A DNA stretch of 64,000 nucleotides, taken from contig NC_083638.1 in NCBI RefSeq assembly GCF_963576545.1, forward strand, positions 8,370,022 to 8,434,021, given 5' to 3'. Below are positions 1 to 12,984 of this stretch, in pieces. The notes under the pieces are model-generated. The model worked only from the letters and a program-made list of their open reading frames with translations. It was not told the DNA's origin and ran no database searches. The position numbers were made by a program, and so were the translations under genes. This stretch comes from Limanda limanda (Eukaryota > Chordata > Actinopteri > Pleuronectiformes > Pleuronectidae). Numbering within the stretch: position 1 is the stretch's first letter; the number at the start of each line of letters is the position of its first letter.

Positions 1-1050
1 AAGCACTGGAACACTGCTGGAGTAAATCTGGACGATGAGAAAAGAAACATGCGGAATCCTGATTTGACAGTTATATCATGAAACAAGGTGTGCAACACAT
101 TAAAATAGAAAAATGGAAAATATAACATCCAGTGCATCCATTTCTATTCACCTTTGTGCAACTAAAGCATCTTGTCTTATCCTCCCGTGACCAGCATTTC
201 AATAGCTCACTGGTTTTCATTTCCAGGCTCTGATATGTCGATCTGCCGCCACAGAAAGAGGCAACAGGAGGTCTCTGGGCGTCTCACACCAAACAGGACT
301 TGGCACAGGCGACACAGCAGAGCTGTCCCACACTGAGATAAAAGACGGAGCTTTTTATTAGAGGCTGCAGCAGCTTCTCTCCCACACAGCACATCTGGGC
401 TTCAGACGCCTTTGACTCTGAGGCCACAGAGCAGCTACAGCCTCTGTGTCGATGAGAGCGACGGCAGAACATTTAAGAAGCTTCAACAAGAACTTGTGAC
501 GCTCCATCAAACAACACAGGGTCACCTGATGTACGGCTTTCTGGGAGAATCTGGATATGCTTGTTGAATGGACGGTATTTATTTAGCAGTCTCGTCCTCC
601 TGAACCACACAGATTCAATTTTTTTGTTTCACTCAACTTTAGCCCTGGTTTGGTCTCCAACAACACAAGTGTAAAGCAACATTTAACATGTGAAACAAAT
701 ATAACAGCTGTGTGAGGGATTACAAGACTTATATATTCTTACAATCAGTCAAATTTTCCAAAAGTTGGCTTCATGCAAACCTCCAAAAAGTTGTGCTTTT
801 GGTTTTTGAATTGCACCTGAGATATGATAACATATTTCAAGTGAAATTACATTAATAATTCTTATCTTATTGATCAGTGAACGGTCAGACACCTGTTAAA
901 TGGCACTCTGGTCAAATTGAACTGATATTGGAGATGTTGTGGTAATATATCACATTAAATTACACCAAAACTGGTGACGTACAAAAAGCAGATTTCATAT
1001 ATGTCGCTGTACAAATAGAATGTTTTGTTGTTGTTTGTTTTTTTCTGCAC
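1..1050. other. unique non-coding sequence
   Basis: AT-leaning sequence with no array, transposon end or recognisable protein. The short open frames between 207 and 472 on the minus strand resemble nothing I know. Confidence 0.6.
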
Positions 1051-1054
1051 CGAG

Positions 1055-1141
1055 GAGACAGAGGAGTGTTCTTCTTATCAGTCCAACGAGAAGTGGTCGA
1101 CAGAATGCAGCCTTATCAGAAGGAACAGCGCGGAGATACCG
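1055..1141 (+). CDS. possible internal exon (weak)
   Basis: A T-rich tract (1026-1045) precedes candidate acceptors at 1054 and 1061. The segment ends at an ACCG|GTAAGC donor. One frame is open throughout and reads EETEECSSYQSNEKW and then about 14 more residues ending AEIP. The composition is protein-like, but I recognise no family or motif. The acceptor is poor, being GAG or a CAG close to a purine run. A large CA array starts about 30 bp into the supposed intron. Pairs of this quality arise by chance several times in 64 kb. Unassigned. Confidence 0.15.
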
Positions 1142-1172
1142 GTAAGCCACTTACTGGCAATTACAGAGATGG

Positions 1173-1174
<2 letters not shown>

Positions 1175-1241
<67 letters not shown>

Positions 1242-1283
1242 ACACGCCACACACACACACACACCCTCTCTCTCTCTCTCTCT
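1175..1283. repeat. compound microsatellite (AC)33-(AC)n-(CT)9
   Basis: A perfect AC run occupies 1175-1240. An interrupted AC stretch to 1264 follows, then a CT run. The open frames across it are poly-Thr/His or poly-Cys/Val artefacts. Confidence 0.98.
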
Positions 1284-1443
1284 ACTTAAATACTGACCTT
1301 GATCATCCCTCAAACAAACACAAACATGTGAGCATTTACAGTTGCCGGGTAAAAACCCCAGAGACTTCCTCCTGAGAGACATCACCTGAGATTAAGCTGA
1401 TTCAGCATGTGTGATGGTAGCCAGGAGACAAACAAACCAACAG

Positions 1444-1468
<25 letters not shown>
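1444..1468. repeat. (CA)n microsatellite
   Basis: Short CA run of about 12 units. Confidence 0.97.
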
Positions 1469-1474
<6 letters not shown>

Positions 1475-4400
1475 TCTAACTCTTTATCCTTGCCTTAGTA
1501 AGCTTCCTGGACACCAACCTGCTCTCAGTGGCAACCAATATTAAACGTGAGGCCGTGGCTTCTTTTGTAGTCTGTGGGGTGCCATTTATTTGCTTACATG
1601 GGAGGAAATTAGATTTTTATTTCCTCAATAGTTAGTAACTGAATGTAGGGGGTGGGGGGTGGCCTTGTTTCCACAATCCTGCAGGTGGGGAGGACAGGAG
1701 ACAGCTCCAAATCCAAAGTACACAAAACAAAAAGTCCCTGGATTAGACTCACAGAACCTGGATGTCTCACCCTGTAAGAAGAGAACTTATGTCCCCAGAG
1801 AGACAGGAACCTCTCAGAAGAAGACGAGAACAAAGGGGGTTTTACAGACTGGACTTTCTCTGTTAAGCTGTTGATACAAACATCTCTCTGAGGTAAAAGT
1901 GAGAGATTCTGCTTCTAAGATGCAAAGATTATGGATCATTTTGAACATGATTTATTCTCCGATTGAGCTTTCAGGACTTAAAAGAAGAAGTCAAGTTTTC
2001 ATTTCGTTTAAACATGTCTTCACTTTTCTATTTGGGATTAAAACACAATGTTATGTCGGACAAATCTACGTTTTTGCAGCCTTTACTTCAACGTGTGTGT
2101 TTAGAAGGGAAGAGCAGTCCCTGTTCAAACTGTGAGAGGTTATCAGAGCAACAGAAACGCAGTGGCCTCTGGTGGACCATTCAAAAGGTGCACGTGTTTC
2201 AGCAGTCCTGGATGTTGTAGCTGGACGGGGGAAACACTTTCATTAAGCTGCAAGAATTCATAATATGGAGGAAAAATTTGCAAGTTATGGAGAAACTTTA
2301 GTCTAAAAACAGCAGAATCTCTTTCCAGGAACCTGAATGGAGCTCTTGCTTGATCTCCAACTGTTTTTCTTCACTTCTGCTGGTTTGACTGGGAGAGGAG
2401 TCTGTGAACTGGGGTCCAAAACAAACGGGCCCCCTGCAGACGGTCAATATTGAAGTCTGCTGCGAACAGTGTGTGTTGTGTGAGCGAGTGTGAGTCCTCA
2501 CCTCCCGACTGGAGTCATTCAAACAACCAGCAGCTCCTGAAACAACACGGTGTGTGAGAAAAGGTGGAAAACGGATAAGAAAAGATCTCAGGTCAGTCTC
2601 ACAGAGACGTCTCTGTGCTGAGCTCACGTTTCAGTCCAAATAAAAAATGTTACGAAAAAATGTGATACTTATACACGGGAGTAAAAACTGTCGGATACTG
2701 GCACTAAAAATAAAATAAAAAACTGGCAATGAGTATTTGGTCTTTATCAAAACCTTATGGTAAAGAAATGTAAGTTACATTTTAAAGTTTAACAGTGACT
2801 TTATTGTAAAGAAATAAATGCTCATCGTTCCTGCACTGCTTAGTCTGTAAAATGTATGTTTTTTATATCATTAATGTTGATATGTATAATGTATGATTGT
2901 CGCTCCATCTTTCCCTTAAAGCATATAAATGCAGCTTTCACATATAAACAGAGATACATTCTTTCGAACGATGTAACCATCTCTGACCACGTACTTCCCG
3001 GTTGCTAATTCGTCCACTAGAGGGCAGCTCAGAGTTGAGAGTTTCTGACCAACATGGTGACGGAGGAGGAGCAGGTTACGATAACGTTCCTCTGAAGACG
3101 ATAAAACTCAACACGATAAATTCTTTGTAGAAATCCCTTCCTCGTGTCCTATGGTTCGTCTCGCTTGAACTATTGGCTACACTGCCCCCCCCATGATCGC
3201 CACTGGTACTGCTCCATTTCGAACAAAGAGGGCTCGCAGAAATTAACCTTTAATCCAAACTTTAATCGGACAATTACTACATTTCCCAGCATGCCAAGCA
3301 AAGAAGGAAAATCAGCACAACAGAAGCCAAAATGTCTCATCAGTGAAATAAAGGTCTTAGAAATGTGTGAAGCTGACGGCACTAACAGAGAATTTAGTCG
3401 CACAAAGCACGTCATCGTATTGGAGCAGGTTTTGCCCAGGGTGCCACTTTAATTCAATTAACTCTTTTCTTGGCGAGTTCACAATAATTTATCCCTTTTC
3501 TTCTTTGGGAAACGCCCTGAAATCTCTCTGCACATCCCTAGAATGGATTAAAAGAAAAACAGCCTGACAGGGAACTGGAATAGAATTCCCTCATTTACAT
3601 AAATCCCCCTTAATTAAGACATTAAATATGATCTTCTGCCATAGACACACACACGCTGTCGAACACAGACACACATTCAAATCCTGTGAGCATGTGGGAC
3701 TATAACACGATTTAACTCTGCCTGAAGACATCCTTCCACGGTGTGATTTCACACTCATTGTTTTTGCCGACAGAAAGGATTAAGCTCACTGAGTCGCGGC
3801 TCCTCTCATTCATATTCTCAGCAGAAACAGAAACGGCTCAGAGCTCCGAGTCAGACGGAGTGGAACCGCCTGGCGTGACGCATCCACGGATCCCACACAG
3901 GAAACGCTTCTAATTATGGTGTTAAATCCTTTTGTAAACAGAAATCTCAAGCCGAGATATCGTCGAGCTACGGTTAAATGCATCCCAGGAGTTATTTAAG
4001 AACTCTCCACAGCCTCCAGAGGACACACAGCATTAGTGGATGTCAGCTGAATTAAAGCCGGAGGTGGACAGAAACAAACACCGAGCCCAGAAGTGCAGAA
4101 GTGCATCTTCTGGAAGATACTGATAGATACAGAGTCAAGGGTACTAGTACTCACTGCACGGGTATTTTCATCACTTTGACAGATTTTGCTGAAGGACAGA
4201 AAATCAAGTAACAGAGTTTTTTCAACCAGTCTAACAAACCCTAACTTGCGATCATGTACAATCATTTCACTCTATTTAGTTTACATGTGTATCTGAGTGT
4301 TGCATTGCATTGTTTGATTTGTTAACTGTATTGTAATGATGGGTTATTTGCTTGATTTAAACGTGGGTTTGTTGTAGTGTGGATGGTGTGTATAAAGCTC

Positions 4401-5296
4401 TTTAATCACCCATACATCCATGTTATTATATAAGAGAGGTCATTGTGTTTAATCCCAGGTTGCCTTGTAAAGGCTTGAGACAAAAGATATGTATGTATAT
4501 GTATTTACCATCACGTAATTCAGCATCTCATTGAAAAGCCAAATTGAGCTTTAAAACAACAGCATATTTCAAATCTTAAACCAAAATAACAACTTCAACT
4601 CCATCAAACTTGTATAAATGAATGCACTGACCATGAACCACCACTAGGTGGGAGCAAATGGTCTGCTAACTGACTCGCTGTGAAGTGAACCACTGCTTGT
4701 GTCCCAGTTTGTGTTGAATGTTGGTAACTCTGAAAATCAAAAAAAAACACTTTCAGCTCAGTTAATTACTTCATTCAACTGAGAGAACAACAACCAAATA
4801 TAAAGACGTAGAAAAGAGACGCTGATGCTGGTTTGTTCGTGTAATGAGACCGACTGATTGACAGACAGAGGAGAAGTAAGTCTCCTCGCTGAAGGACAGA
4901 TATTTGTGTCTTCACTCTGCTGGAGGAAACGTCACATGGAGTAAAGGTTGGTAGTAAAAACAGGATAAATAATGCAGCTAGCGGAAAGGGTCGCTACACC
5001 CACACCCACTCCCAAGACAACTCAAAGCATCTCTGCTTCCACAGCAGAGCAGACAGAGCCGGATAACACACACAGAGACACACATACACTACACAACACC
5101 ACACTTCACGACACACACAGACCCCCACACAGGCTGAAGTGTCCTCTGGTGCTGTGGAGAGGGGTGACAGAGAGCCAGGTCACTCCACACAACACGGGAC
5201 AACACTGCTGCTTCCATTAGGAGGTCTGTGGGAAATACAACAAATGAAAAGGTTTTCCACCGGAGAGGTCTTCAAGCAACCCATTACCTCATTGCA
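1469..5296. other. unique non-coding sequence
   Basis: No recognisable gene. A 109-codon minus-strand frame (2298-2627) and a 102-codon plus-strand frame (3144-3452) lack known motifs. The 3000-3230 part ('CCACTAGAGGGCAGC' and the following GGTTCGTCTCGCTTGAAC) feels like fish interspersed repeat, but I could not delimit an element. Homopurine and AT-rich tracts explain the rest. Confidence 0.5.
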
Positions 5297-5336
5297 ACAC
5301 ACACACACACACACACACATACACACACACACACAC
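5297..5336. repeat. (AC)n microsatellite
   Basis: About 20 AC units with one T interruption at 5320. Confidence 0.97.
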
Positions 5337-5454
5337 CACCACCCCTCTGACTCTCATGTCAGTGTTCACAGACAGGCAGGTTTTCTTCCTCGGGAGGACG
5401 GAGCCAATTAAAGAGCCACGGAGATGTTTTAGCACCAGTACGCTCGGATAAGCA

Positions 5455-5533
5455 AGAGACAGAGAGAGAGGGAGAAAAAGAGAGAGAGGGGTAGAAAGCG
5501 AGAGAGAGAAAGGGAAAGAGAGAAAGAGAGAGA
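5455..5533. repeat. GA-rich purine tract
   Basis: Imperfect (GA)n with GGGAG and GAAAG interruptions. The plus strand is almost purely purine, so triplex (H-DNA) formation is possible. The minus-strand open frames here are Ser/Leu-rich artefacts. Confidence 0.9.
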
Positions 5534-6218
5534 TGGAGGGGTAAATCAAGGTAGTCTTGGAAACCTGAGGGGAGGGCAGAGGGGTTTCTGGGAGATCTAA
5601 CCCTCAAGTGACTCTGTTCACTCCCTCGTTAGCCTCATTTTTCCGTGGGTAAGAGACAGTGAGGGGGACGATTGTGGAGCTCAACTGTGTGTTTGTGTGT
5701 ATTTTCACGTAAAGTGTCCTTAAAGTTATAATGTGCTCTGTTAAAAGAAACGTATAGCAGTGACAAAGCAGGACACTGACTTAAGCATAGACAGCGAACA
5801 TGTAAAGACGGACGTAGACCCCAGGTATGAAAAGTGAAACCAAAGAGGAAGTGCCTTAACCCTATATTCTCTCACATGACCACCAGAGGGCGACTTCACT
5901 GGTTGTTTCTAGAGAACTCTACTAGAATTCGACTCTACTTCTCACATGATTTATATCGTCAGTTAAGATTTTCCTGTTTGTCTAGTTTTGACAAAGAACC
6001 TTATGCATTGGGGCAAGGATGCAGTGTGATTGACAGCTAGTACCACAAAGAAAATCGCTTTAGCACATGTACCCAATCTGAATCCAGCCTATCAAGAACT
6101 GCTCGACCAATTGTGAGTCAGTCTCTGACACATTAAGTTTCATCCCGTTCTTGTAGCAAAAGAGAAATGAGAATTTCAACTTAACGGAAATTTCAGTATT
6201 TCCCGTGTATTTTAGATT
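5534..6218. other. mostly unique sequence, possible degenerate repeat
   Basis: The stretch 5865-6045 includes CACCAGAGGGCGACTTCACT and GTGATTGACAGCTAG. These wordings recur in teleost interspersed repeats in my memory, and the stretch may be an upstream part of the MITE-like copy that follows. No gene seen. Confidence 0.35.
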
Positions 6219-6325
6219 GTTCCATATTCCTTCCACTAACATGGAGGAGGCAGCAATTATGACCTGTACTGCAGTCATCCACCAGGTGGCGATCTAGATG
6301 CTTTGGCTTCAATATATAAAGTTGG
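6219..6325 (+). mobile_element. MITE-like dispersed repeat, copy 1 (partial)
   Basis: Shares the words TTCCTTCCACTAACATGGAG, CACCAGGTGGCGATC and GCTTTGGCTTCA with copies near 14.8, 44.0 and 49.2 kb. It keeps the central region and a degraded right end (ATATATAAAGTTGGGCG). The left terminal repeat is missing. The family assignment comes from the within-window comparison. Confidence 0.7.
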
Positions 6326-7487
6326 GCGACACCTTTAAACCCTTTTACTACTTGGAATTCGACTGAGCGTTTATACATGGAAGGTAAATCAATGGATTTA
6401 GTTTTAGCGACTCTGCTCCGGCCAATAAAAACTAAAAATGCAAAGGGTTGAATCAAACATGGCCTATTTGATAAATTCAATCTAAGGGACATAAAGTCTT
6501 ATTTTATCGATTGTGATTTTAAAAGCCGACCTTCTGTCTTGGTGGGTTTTACCGGTGCTAACTCCTCCTCAGCAGCGGCGGTTGTGGCGGCGGTGGATTT
6601 GAGGAATGACAGTAAGAGGGGGGGGGTTAACGTTGGGGGGGTTTCACACACCGTGCAGAGGCTGAGCCGACCACCACTTCCTGGTCTCCGAGAATAAAAA
6701 GGCACATGAGGTTTGATCTATCGGGGCCATTACCGGGCTCCCGGCGCCTCGGGGAAGTGGAGCAACACAAGTACACAGGCACATACACACAGATAATTAA
6801 GTTTTATTGTACCTCAGAATCATGGGGCAAACTGTTGGATAAGGAGTGGCTAAATTATTGTTTAATGATTGAGCATTTTATGACCCTTTTTGTCCTCCTC
6901 CACCATCCTCTCCTCTCCTATAGTTTTCTATTTTCTATTCTCTGTACCTCTGTGCGTTCATCTCCTGCTTCCCTCCTCGCCTCCGTAGGGAATTCGCAGA
7001 CCTCTGCCTGAGTTAATATATGTTCTTGTAATGTACCTTTTCCTTAATGAGAGGAGGATGTGCTTTGTGTGTTTTCTCTCCTCTGTGCTTTTGTTTTAAA
7101 GTCATTTGAACATTGAATCTCCCCTCGGCAGCTTTCTTTATCTTCTTTGTTTGCAGACTTGGTCTATTTGCTTCCTCTGACGCATCTCCTGATCTCCATG
7201 AATCTGTCAGCTGTGTTGCTAAACTGTTGTTAGCACAAAACACTGTGGACATGGAGCCTGGTCTCCACCGAGCAGCAGAAAACCAGAGGAGAGAATTAAG
7301 TTGTATCTCGATATAATACACATGTGAAGTTCCATCATTACAAAGTGGTCACACAACATATCTAACTTTAAAATGTATGATGAGCATGTAAACTAATGCT
7401 CGACAACAGTCATTTTTACCTATAATAATCCTTTTCGCTCGTTCCTCTGCCCTCATGTGCATTCGTTCTGTTTATAAAGACCAAGAA
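6326..7487. other. unique non-coding sequence
   Basis: Contains G8 and G7 runs (6618-6645) next to a GCGG-rich patch. The open frames (6706-7011 plus, 7013-7321 minus) show no known domain. Confidence 0.55.
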
Positions 7488-7529
7488 AGGTCAAATCAAA
7501 GGTCAAATCAAAGGTCAAATCAAAGGTCA
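7488..7529 (+). repeat. 12-bp tandem array of AGGTCA
   Basis: Four AGGTCA words start at 7488, 7500, 7512 and 7524, each separated by AATCAA. AGGTCA is the nuclear-receptor half-site consensus, here in direct-repeat geometry with 6-bp spacing. Standard receptor heterodimers prefer spacings of 1 to 5, so a function is not implied. It may be a simple tandem duplication. Confidence 0.85.
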
Positions 7530-7868
7530 ACTCACATCTAAAACCGTATGGGCCAGGTTTTGGTTCATGTTCAGCTGCGTAAACCATCTCATCTGGATCC
7601 ACCGACACATAATAAACATCTGAACAGTCAGGGTCTGTGTGTTTGGTTTGTTTGATTGTTGTCTAGTTTTTTTGCTGTGTCACAACATGCCAGGATTGTT
7701 TATTTCCCCGGTCGTGACAACAGAGTCTCCCCTGGATATAAAGCACCTGAGCATCTAATTGGAATCTGCCGGCTGCTGCTGTCGACTCGCTCTCTGCAGA
7801 CGGAGGCTCGCTCCTTCCCCATCTGTCTGCTGTCTGTGGCTGCTCAGTGACAGCTCCATAACAGGGTG

Positions 7869-7870
<2 letters not shown>
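7530..7870. other. unique sequence
   Basis: No gene or repeat recognised. Confidence 0.55.

Positions 7871-7943
<73 letters not shown>
7871..7943. repeat. (CA)36 microsatellite
   Basis: Perfect uninterrupted CA run, expected to be highly polymorphic and Z-DNA prone. Confidence 0.98.
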
Positions 7944-7945
<2 letters not shown>

Positions 7946-8778
7946 CCATATATTCACCTCCACAATGAGGCCTGCCTGTCCACAGCTCCAGAGATAATCA
8001 TGAAACCCATATTTTTGCATATAAATACAGGAGTTACAGCTCATTCACTTGAAATGAAGACTTCATCGCGTCAAGCCTGATATTAAAATGCTGAACTGAA
8101 ATAATAGACACTAAGATACAATTCATATTTATCACATTAGTGAAGCTCCATGTTTTTTTAAGGTTTATCCTCATCAGGCAACATGAACACAATACATTTC
8201 CAATAGGTAGAAAGTCTGCAGACACCAGCTGTGAGAATAAAGAACTTGAGAAAAGCTGCACAAATGCATCATACCAAACGTTCATATATTACATATATTA
8301 CTTAATTGCACAATCTACAGCATTGATATTAACCCCCTGATGGTTATTATGGTGGATATTACCTGTAATAAGCAGCAGCCTGTAGAGCGTGAGCTTGCAT
8401 CTTGTAAAATTCCTGATGATCTTACATTTACAACAAGGAAGTGACTTCAACACCTCAAGCTGGACTAATAACTCATGTCATGTATCTGTAATGGTTTGTT
8501 AAATTATTGTTGATGTGACTTGTTGTCTTACACGTCAAGTCAAACCAAACCTTCCTCTTGAACTGTCGCTCTCTGGATCTGTTGGATCCATCCTCAAGAA
8601 AAACATAGTTGTTGGAATGACTGTGAAAGAGGAAACCTGCAAATCTGAAAGCACAAGTCGAGCACATGTTCACCAGCTGATAGAAACCGAGTCTGGTTCC
8701 GTGCAGCTGTTCACCTTTAAGCTCAGGAGTGGTTCATTGGATAGAAATCAGAGTCTGATCCTCTGAGCCAAGAACCAG

Positions 8779-8780
<2 letters not shown>
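7944..8780. other. unique AT-rich sequence
   Basis: No gene, transposon end or array recognised. Confidence 0.6.
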
Positions 8781-8817
<37 letters not shown>

Positions 8818-8822
8818 TCTCT
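8781..8822. repeat. (CT)n microsatellite
   Basis: About 20 CT units. A pyrimidine-rich degenerate tail follows to about 8935. Confidence 0.97.
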
Positions 8823-10397
8823 CCTTCATCTCATCTCACCGGCCCTCACTCTCTCATCTTCCTCCTCTCCTCCTCTCCCTTAACCTCTATCCTTTCACTC
8901 CCTCCCTCATCTTCTCCCTTTTCTCCTCTCGTGTTCCCTGTAGTAAAGCTGCTGTTCCGGCCGCTCTTTATGTTCCTCTGCTGAAATGTGGCAGTGACAC
9001 TTGCTGGCCTTCATGAATTATTCACCAGGCAGACAGGAAGGGAAGAAGGCGCCGCTAACAAAGGATCCAACTGAAGGACCCAGTGAATTACAACACCTCC
9101 ACTGCATCACCCACATTTACAGACATCTACATACCTCAGAGTATAGGAGCAACTTAAATATACATCATGAATCATTCTTCCTGTGTTTGCTCTGAAAAAT
9201 AAAACCATTAATCCTTCCGTTTCTCGGCTTCCCGCTTAATTTTGCTTTATCTTATTATCATCATTACTTTGTTGTGAAGCAGTTTGTAAGATCTGTTTCC
9301 TCGACATTTCCCTGCGTCCTTCTGAGTGTTTATTCTCTGATTCCTTATTCCCTGACGCCGTCTCCCTGTTTGTACCGGCGAGGATTTCCCTGGGAGCATC
9401 CCCTCAATCCCAAATGGGATTACATGAAATTCCCACTGCCAATCCCATCTCCTCTCCCACCCGCGGGGAAATACCTCAACCCAGGGAGAATATAAAGAAA
9501 GAAAAACAAATCCAGTTACTGGTGTAAGAACATAATCACATTTTACCAAAACATGGCTCATTTTCACGCTCAAATGGAGCCGGGAATCCCTTTTCCCTTC
9601 CTCGCAGCGAGCACAAAAGCAAACGCCGCCTTCCTGGCTTTCCCCATTGATTCTATCTGGCTGCTTTTTGTCATTAATTCTACGAGGGGCGACACCGGAT
9701 CCTATTCTTCCCATTCTCGTTGAACGCTGCAGCAATTTATCCAGATAAAATTCCATTTCTCCCGCTGACAGGGCCGCCCTCTCCGACTCCTCGTGCTCCC
9801 GCCCGCTCGCCGCCTGTCGACAGCCGGCCCGGCCTTTGATGCACACAATTGATTCTTTGGCCTTTCTGAGCCATAACAACATGAGGAGCTAATAAACGGG
9901 AGAGGCTCGGCGCTGCGTCTCTGACCCCAGATGGATGACCCTGACCGGCCTGGAAACAGGGGAGGGATGGGGGGGGGGCGGTAGGGGCAGATCTTCAGAG
10001 GTTAGAGACACGAGTGCAGGAATAAAGAGCAGAAAGGGACTTAAGCTTTAAGATTTGTTCTTCTAGAGCAAAAACCTTGGAGATGCTCTGGCCTACTTTA
10101 CTATTTATACATGTGCAGACTATGTGTGTGTGCGACTGCATGTGTGTGAAGGGATGTAGACACAATGAGGACGGATGAGGTCATTCCAGCAGTGGAGGTG
10201 GTGCACCTGTAGGGGCCGTGTGCTCCACGAGAGGACTGATGCATGGGACAGTGTTCGGAGGTATAAAAGAAAAGTCACCATCATCACCATTATCCCAGTC
10301 ATCCACCAGTCCATCACCAGCTCAACGCCCTCGCCCCTCGCCATCATCATTATCCATCTTCCATGTCAGCGGGACGTGAACGTGAATCAGTGATGTC
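8823..10397. other. unique sequence with a long unassigned open frame
   Basis: The minus strand carries a 211-codon frame (9247-9882), the second-longest here that is not built on the tandem minisatellite. It encodes a basic protein with no motif, signal peptide or family that I recognise. There is no convincing splice or promoter context. The sequence is GC-richer than its surroundings (9590-9900) and free of simple repeats, so a conserved non-coding element is as likely as a gene. A G10 run with nearby G tracts (9969-9987) is a G-quadruplex candidate. Confidence 0.3.
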
Positions 10398-10436
10398 CTC
10401 TCTCTCTCTCTGTCTTGCTCTCTCTCGCTCTCTCGC

Positions 10437-10468
<32 letters not shown>
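10398..10468. repeat. interrupted (CT)n microsatellite
   Basis: CT repeats with TGTCTTG and CG interruptions. Confidence 0.95.
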
Positions 10469-10689
10469 GCTGCTCAAACCCATCACAACCGTCATCACGT
10501 CAAAGAAACGTTAGACCTGTCAAGTATAAGAGATATGAAGGAGGATCACAGAATTAATGACGCTACCCAAATATTGACGATAAGGTGAAGTCGCCAAATA
10601 GAGAATAATAATAATAGTCTTTATGACACCGGAAGATTTCTCCTAAAATTTTTCTTAAAAATTATGATTTCAAATTTCATTAAATTTCA

Positions 10690-10800
10690 TTTTAGGTTTT
10701 ATCCAAAGCGACTCACAATAAGTGCGTTCGACCACGAAGGAACAAACTCAGAACAACAAGAATCAAGAAAGTACTATTTCTTCAAGAAAGCCAAGAAAGC
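10690..10800 (+). repeat. probable interspersed repeat fragment
   Basis: The run TATCCAAAGCGACTCACAAT, followed by AACAACAAGAATCAAGAAAG, matches wording I remember from common teleost interspersed repeats. Borders and class cannot be set from this window, and there is no second copy here. Confidence 0.3.
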
Positions 10801-12984
10801 GAGATGGAAGTAAATCGATGTTAACACAACTAACCCCCTGCCTTAATGTTTTAAGGGACCTTTATAACATTTAAACATATTTAAGACTATTTGAAGCCTT
10901 TATCTTCTATTGAATTTACGACTTTTTGAGGCCCTTTAGGAACTTTGCATACAATCTCCACACAGCATTCCTAGCATTAGCAGAAACAACTTGGATGCGA
11001 AGGTCGAGTGAATTTTCTCCTCTTGCAGAAGTGAATTCATCAGCAATGAATGAAAAAACTGTAACTTTAATATACTCTGAACATTATTTATATAACATAA
11101 ATGCACTGGATGTTATAAAAAAATGGATTTTAGCATCAAATGTTTGCTCTTCAAGGTCAAACTGAACCTTTTACATGAGAATCTGAACTTGACCAGTCTG
11201 CGTGTGCGTGCCAGCCACGGGAAGAATCTACATCTGAGTCACTGAGTCGTCGAGTGCACATCAGCCTCTGACCTTAAGCAACAGGGACGTCACTGTGGCA
11301 TTCAGAGCAGATCCAGCCCCCCCCCGGGCCTGAGCCCATCGCTGCAGACAGACCCTGCTGATGCCTCAGCGGGGGGGAAACAGGCCAAACAGCGGGGAGG
11401 GGTCAACCCGACAGGTAAACAGGTAAAACACGGATAATAAACAAGGTCAAGCCACCGTGCACAGAGCTGGGAATGTGCTGAGTCATCCCTGAGGATATCT
11501 GCACTGTCAGCACTTCAGCAGACAGCCGGGACTTCCAGGTGACGGCCGAACAAACTACCTCCGACTTCTGTTATCCTCAGCCCCCCCCCCCCCCCTCTAA
11601 GGAGGTGAAGGCGATGATGTAAGCTGTCGGAAGAATCAGACCTCTCCCTCACGAGCTTTCCTCTGGCGCCGTGACAGACGCTGCTCGATATGAGTCACAT
11701 GTCGTTTCAAGTCCGCGGTAAAATCCCTGGAAATCAGCGTTGGATAATCTGAGTGTTTATCAAAAGGGACACGAAGCAGTGAGTCGCTCTCAGAGGAAAT
11801 CAAATGGGTTATGACAACAGATTCAGGTGGTTATTCCCTCTGATTTCCCTGAAGCCCCCCCGCTGGACATTTTCAATGTAAAAACCTCACTGTGGGGTTT
11901 TCAGTGAGCTGCAGGTTTGAGTTAAGCAGAAGTGAGACCGATAAACAACAGGAAAATACAAAAATACTAATCCGCAAATATTACTCAAGTAGCGTTAGGA
12001 AGTTTGAATCAAATAGATTAGACTGGGATGCTAATGGGAGAGTTTGAATTGTGTTGGGGTGTCTGGTAAGTTCTACAGCCTAAACCACTATACTGCTGTG
12101 TTTGGTTGAAACCTTTATTTGTGGTACAAAAGTTTAGAAAGTCTGAAGTGTGTAGTCGTCACCATTACTGTGAAAAACACCTAAATATATATTAACGTGC
12201 AAATTAATCTTACAAAAGAGTAAAAACGCCCCTGGAGAGTTTGACACCATGAAATATCGAGTTTTCCTGACAGTATTTAAAGTTAAGCTGCTGATAGACA
12301 CCGGAGAAGTTGCAGGAAGTTCCTGAGGAAACGTTAGAACTGATCCTGATGTTGTTAGAACCCACAACGACCCTGGAGCTGAACCCATCTGCCGTGAAGA
12401 CACAATCTGCAGCTTCTCAGGCCCACAGGCAGAGAGATCAGTGGCACCTGCAGGTGTCAAACTTAGTTTAAAATAAATCGCTTCCTCCGCTATCAGTGAC
12501 TGTGAAGCTGTGAAATTATGGAGCGACGACAAAACGTGAGAGGAGGAATAAAGGATTCCTGATAAGTTAAACGTGTTCTGACATGTGCAGCATGAAGAGT
12601 AAGAACAGAGGTGCACAGGTGGGATTTCAGTTTGTGTGAAAAACTGTCTGAGAAGAACAGTAAATGTCAATCAAACCAGTTGGTGACATTTAAACCCTAC
12701 AAGATATTTGGTTTTCCTCAAAATACGCATCTCAACTATCTCAATTAAAACAATCAACATCCATCATCATTGACACATGTGCAGGGTCACAGGGGCTGAA
12801 GCACTAATTCACTAATACACAGATGTATTCAAACGAAAACACAATTGGCTTCGCTCTGTAACACTGAGACAATCACTGTATTCTGTACCATAGGGTCAGA
12901 CTCATTCATGTTTTCATGTATCTGTAATATGTTGTCCCTATGTTTCTGTGATTTATGTATGTATGTCGGTGAGGTGTATAAGTG
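10801..12984. other. unique non-coding sequence
   Basis: Contains a C15 run (11581-11595). A 178-codon minus-strand frame (12134-12670) is Ser/Thr-rich with no known domain or splice support. It is probably a chance frame. Confidence 0.5.

Noticed and set aside
2507..2550. Minus-strand exon between a GTTGTTTCAG acceptor and a GAG|GTGAGG donor
   Set aside because: Only about 35 nt with one open frame and no partner. Such pairs are expected many times by chance in 64 kb.
12134..12670. 178-codon minus-strand frame as a gene
   Set aside because: No domain, Ser/Thr-rich low-information composition, no splice or promoter context. Chance is sufficient.
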